Source: Fragum whitleyi (lineage: Eukaryota; Mollusca; Bivalvia; Cardiida; Cardiidae). From it: DNA of 64,000 nt. Shown one piece after another: positions 62,101-64,000 of the stretch; positions within the stretch are counted from its first letter, which is position 1, and every line of letters starts with the position of its first letter. Where the stretch lies: assembly GCA_948146395.1 (NCBI GenBank), contig OX411556.1:1178001-1242000 (forward strand), written 5' to 3'. The notes beneath the pieces are model-generated. The model was not told the DNA's origin. It worked only from the letters and a program-made list of their open reading frames with translations, and searched no databases. A program made the translations under genes and the position numbers.

Positions 62101-64000
62101 TCCCTGACCCCTTGTTATTCGATTAAATAGTAATTATTTAATCCTGATTTAATGTTAAATATTTTGGGTACCCATTTTTCGATCGACTGATGCGCCCATG
62201 CATTCATACCCACATCGTCCCAAACACGCGCGTTCACTAGCTATGCATGTGCGCTTCAAATTGACACCGGTTTCGATGCTGTCTGATGCATCCGTCTGTG
62301 CGTTTATGCAGCATCCCTGACCGATTGTTATTCGATTTAATAGTAATTATTTAATCCTGATTTAATGTTAAATATTTTGGGTACCCATTTTTCGATCGAC
62401 TGATGCGCCCATGCATTCATACCCACATCGCGCCAAACACGCGCTTTCGCTAGCTATGCATGTGCGCTTCAAATTGACACCGGTTTCGATGCCGTCTGAT
62501 GCATCCGTCTGTGCGTTTATGCAGCATCCCTGACCCCTTGTTATTCGATTTAATAGTAATTATTTAATCCTGATTTAATGTTAAATATTTTGGGTACCCA
62601 TTTTTCGATCGACTGATGCGCCCATGCATTCATACCCACATCGTCCCAAACACTCGCGTTCGCTAGCTATGCATGTGCGCTTCAAATTGACACCGGTTTC
62701 GATGCCGTCTGATGCATCCGTCTGTGCGTTTATGCAGCATCCCTGACCCCTTGTTATTCGATTTAATAGTAATTATTTAATCATGATTTAATGTTAAATA
62801 TTTTGGGTACCCATTTTTCGATCGACTGATGCGCCCATGCATTCATACCCACATCGCCCAAAACACGCGCGTTCGCTAGCTATGCATGTGCGCTTCAAAT
62901 TGACACCGGTTTCGATGCCGTCTGATGCATCCGTCTGTGCGTTTATGCAGCATCCCTGACCCCTTGTTATTCGATTTAATAGTAATTATTTAATCCTGAT
63001 TTAATGTTAAATATTTTGGGTACCCATTTTTCGATCGACTGATGCGCCCATGCATTTATACCCACATCGTCCCAAACACTCGCGTTCGCTAGCTATGCAT
63101 GTGCGCTTCAAATTGACACCGGTTTCGATGCCGTCTGATGCATCCGTCTGTGCGTTTATGCAGCATCCCTGACCCCTTGTTATTCGATTTAATAGTAATT
63201 ATTTAATCCTGATTTAATGTTAAATATTTTGGGTACCCATTTTTCGATCGACTGATGCGCCCATGCTTTCATACCCACATCGCCCCAAACACGCGCGTTC
63301 GCTAGCTATGCATGTGCGCTTCAAATTGACACCGGTTTCGATGCCGTCTAATGCATCCGTCTGTGCGTTTATGCAGCATCCCTGACCCCTTGTTATTCGA
63401 TTTAATAGTAATTATTTAATCCTGATTTAATGTTAAATATTTTGGGTACCCATTTTTCGATCGACTGATGCGCCCATGCATTCATACCCACATCGCCCCA
63501 AACACGCGCGTTCGCTAGCTATGCATGTGCGCTTCAAATTGACACCGGTTTCGATGCCGTCTGATGCATCCGTCTGTGCGTTTATGCAGCATCCCTGACC
63601 CCTTGTTATTCGATTTAATAGTAATTATTTAATCCTGATTTAATGTTAAATATTTTGGGTACCCATTTTTCGATCGACTGATGCGCCCATGCATTTATAC
63701 CCACATCGTCCCAAACACTCGCGTTCGCTAGCTATGCATGTGCGCTTTAAATTGACACCGGTTTCGATGCCGTCTGATGCATTCGTCTGTGCGTTTATGC
63801 AGCATCCCTGACCCCTTGTTATTCGATTTAATAGTAATTATTTAATCCTGATTTAATGTTAAATATTTTGGGTACCCATTTTTCAATCGACTGATGCGCT
63901 AATGCATTCATACCCACATCGCCCCAAACACGCGCGTTCGCTAGCTATGCATGTGCGCTTCAAATTGACACCGGTTTCGATGCCGTCTAATGCATCCGTC
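62100..64000 (+). repeat. Mixed monomers to the window edge
   Basis: About nine monomers, the last broken off after 27 bases at the window end. TTTAATCATG (about 62780) recalls the same rare change at position 88. CATTTATACC units near 63053 and 63691 are 639 bp or three units apart. The array clearly continues beyond 64000. Confidence 0.7.

Larger units (their letters stand above)
1..64000 (+). repeat. Tandem satellite array, 213-bp unit, about 302 copies
   Basis: The same 213-bp unit repeats from the first base to the last with no other sequence between copies. Unit starts at 1, 214, 427 and 640 show the exact period, and the last start is at 63974. Full-length copies usually differ from the consensus at only a few positions. 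All copies have the same orientation and no inverted unit was seen. Stop codons in the A+T-rich core close every reading frame once per unit, so the array has no coding capacity. Known eukaryotic satellites with this organisation lie in centromeric, pericentromeric or subtelomeric heterochromatin; which of these applies cannot be read from the sequence. I do not recognise the family. Both array ends lie outside the window. Confidence 0.99.

Noticed and set aside
1..64000. CRISPR array
   Set aside because: The whole 213-bp unit repeats, with no short direct repeat separated by unrelated spacers. The variable segment differs by single bases, not by unique spacer sequences.
1..64000. Transposon, LTR or other mobile element interrupting the array
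   Set aside because: The unit count closes exactly (302 units, five 73-bp losses, +12 bases of small indels), leaving no room for inserted foreign sequence. No target-site duplications or terminal repeats were seen.
1..64000. Telomere repeats, tRNA, 5S or other rRNA genes within the unit
   Set aside because: No telomere-type hexamer or heptamer runs, no box A/box B pair and no rRNA-like segment are found in the 213-bp consensus on either strand.
1..64000. Inverted monomers or a strand switch in the array
   Set aside because: Every unit start I located reads in the plus orientation. The ATGCAT and GGTACC palindromes look the same on both strands but do not mark an inversion.
1..64000. Assignment to a named satellite family or species
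   Set aside because: The consensus does not match any satellite I can recall with confidence. A similarity search of the 213-bp consensus against repeat libraries and genome assemblies would decide it.

Overview
The whole 64,000-base window is one uninterrupted array of a satellite DNA. The repeat unit is 213 bp and every copy runs head to tail in the same orientation. Counting from the G at position 1 to the last unit start at 63974 gives 302 complete units: 297 of about 213 bp and 5 shortened to 140 bp, followed by 27 bp of a further unit. The arithmetic closes exactly: 302 x 213, minus 5 x 73, plus 12 for the small insertions and deletions I could find, is 63,973. I see no protein-coding gene, RNA gene, transposon, CRISPR array, telomere repeat or unique spacer on either strand. 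The array extends past both edges. An array this long and homogeneous, with nested higher-order repeats, is typical of eukaryotic centromeric, pericentromeric or subtelomeric heterochromatin. I do not recognise the family and cannot name the species.

The unit is about 44% GC. A 50-bp A+T-rich core (monomer positions 61-110, about 16% GC) is followed by two perfect palindromes and CpG-rich flanks. CpG is not depleted: 14 per unit against about 10 expected. Most differences between copies fall in monomer positions about 155-197. Three linked sites there (162 T/C, 172 T/G, 180 G/A) define three common types: a = T-T-G, b = C-G-G, c = T-G-A.

Layout. 1-10.4 kb holds local 4- and 5-monomer tandem duplications and long-range paired copies. 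10.4-24.4 kb is the most mixed part, with short 3-, 5-, 9- and 11-monomer relations. 24.4-49.7 kb is the best-ordered part: an 18-monomer, 3,836-bp higher-order repeat is present four times (24.9-28.7, 28.7-32.6, 36.9-40.7 and 40.7-47.3 kb). It sits inside a superunit of about 12 kb that also includes a block carrying 140-bp deleted monomers. The fourth copy contains a further 2,770-bp tandem duplication. 49.7-56.1 kb is a mosaic of pieces of these blocks. 56.1-64 kb returns to simpler 1- and 11-monomer duplications.

The interest of the window is therefore its record of array evolution. Unequal exchanges can be placed to within a few bases in one case, a single deletion variant has been copied to five places, and variation is uneven along the unit. 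I found no sign of an encoded system. The only open reading frames over about 60 codons are by-products of the 73-bp deletion.
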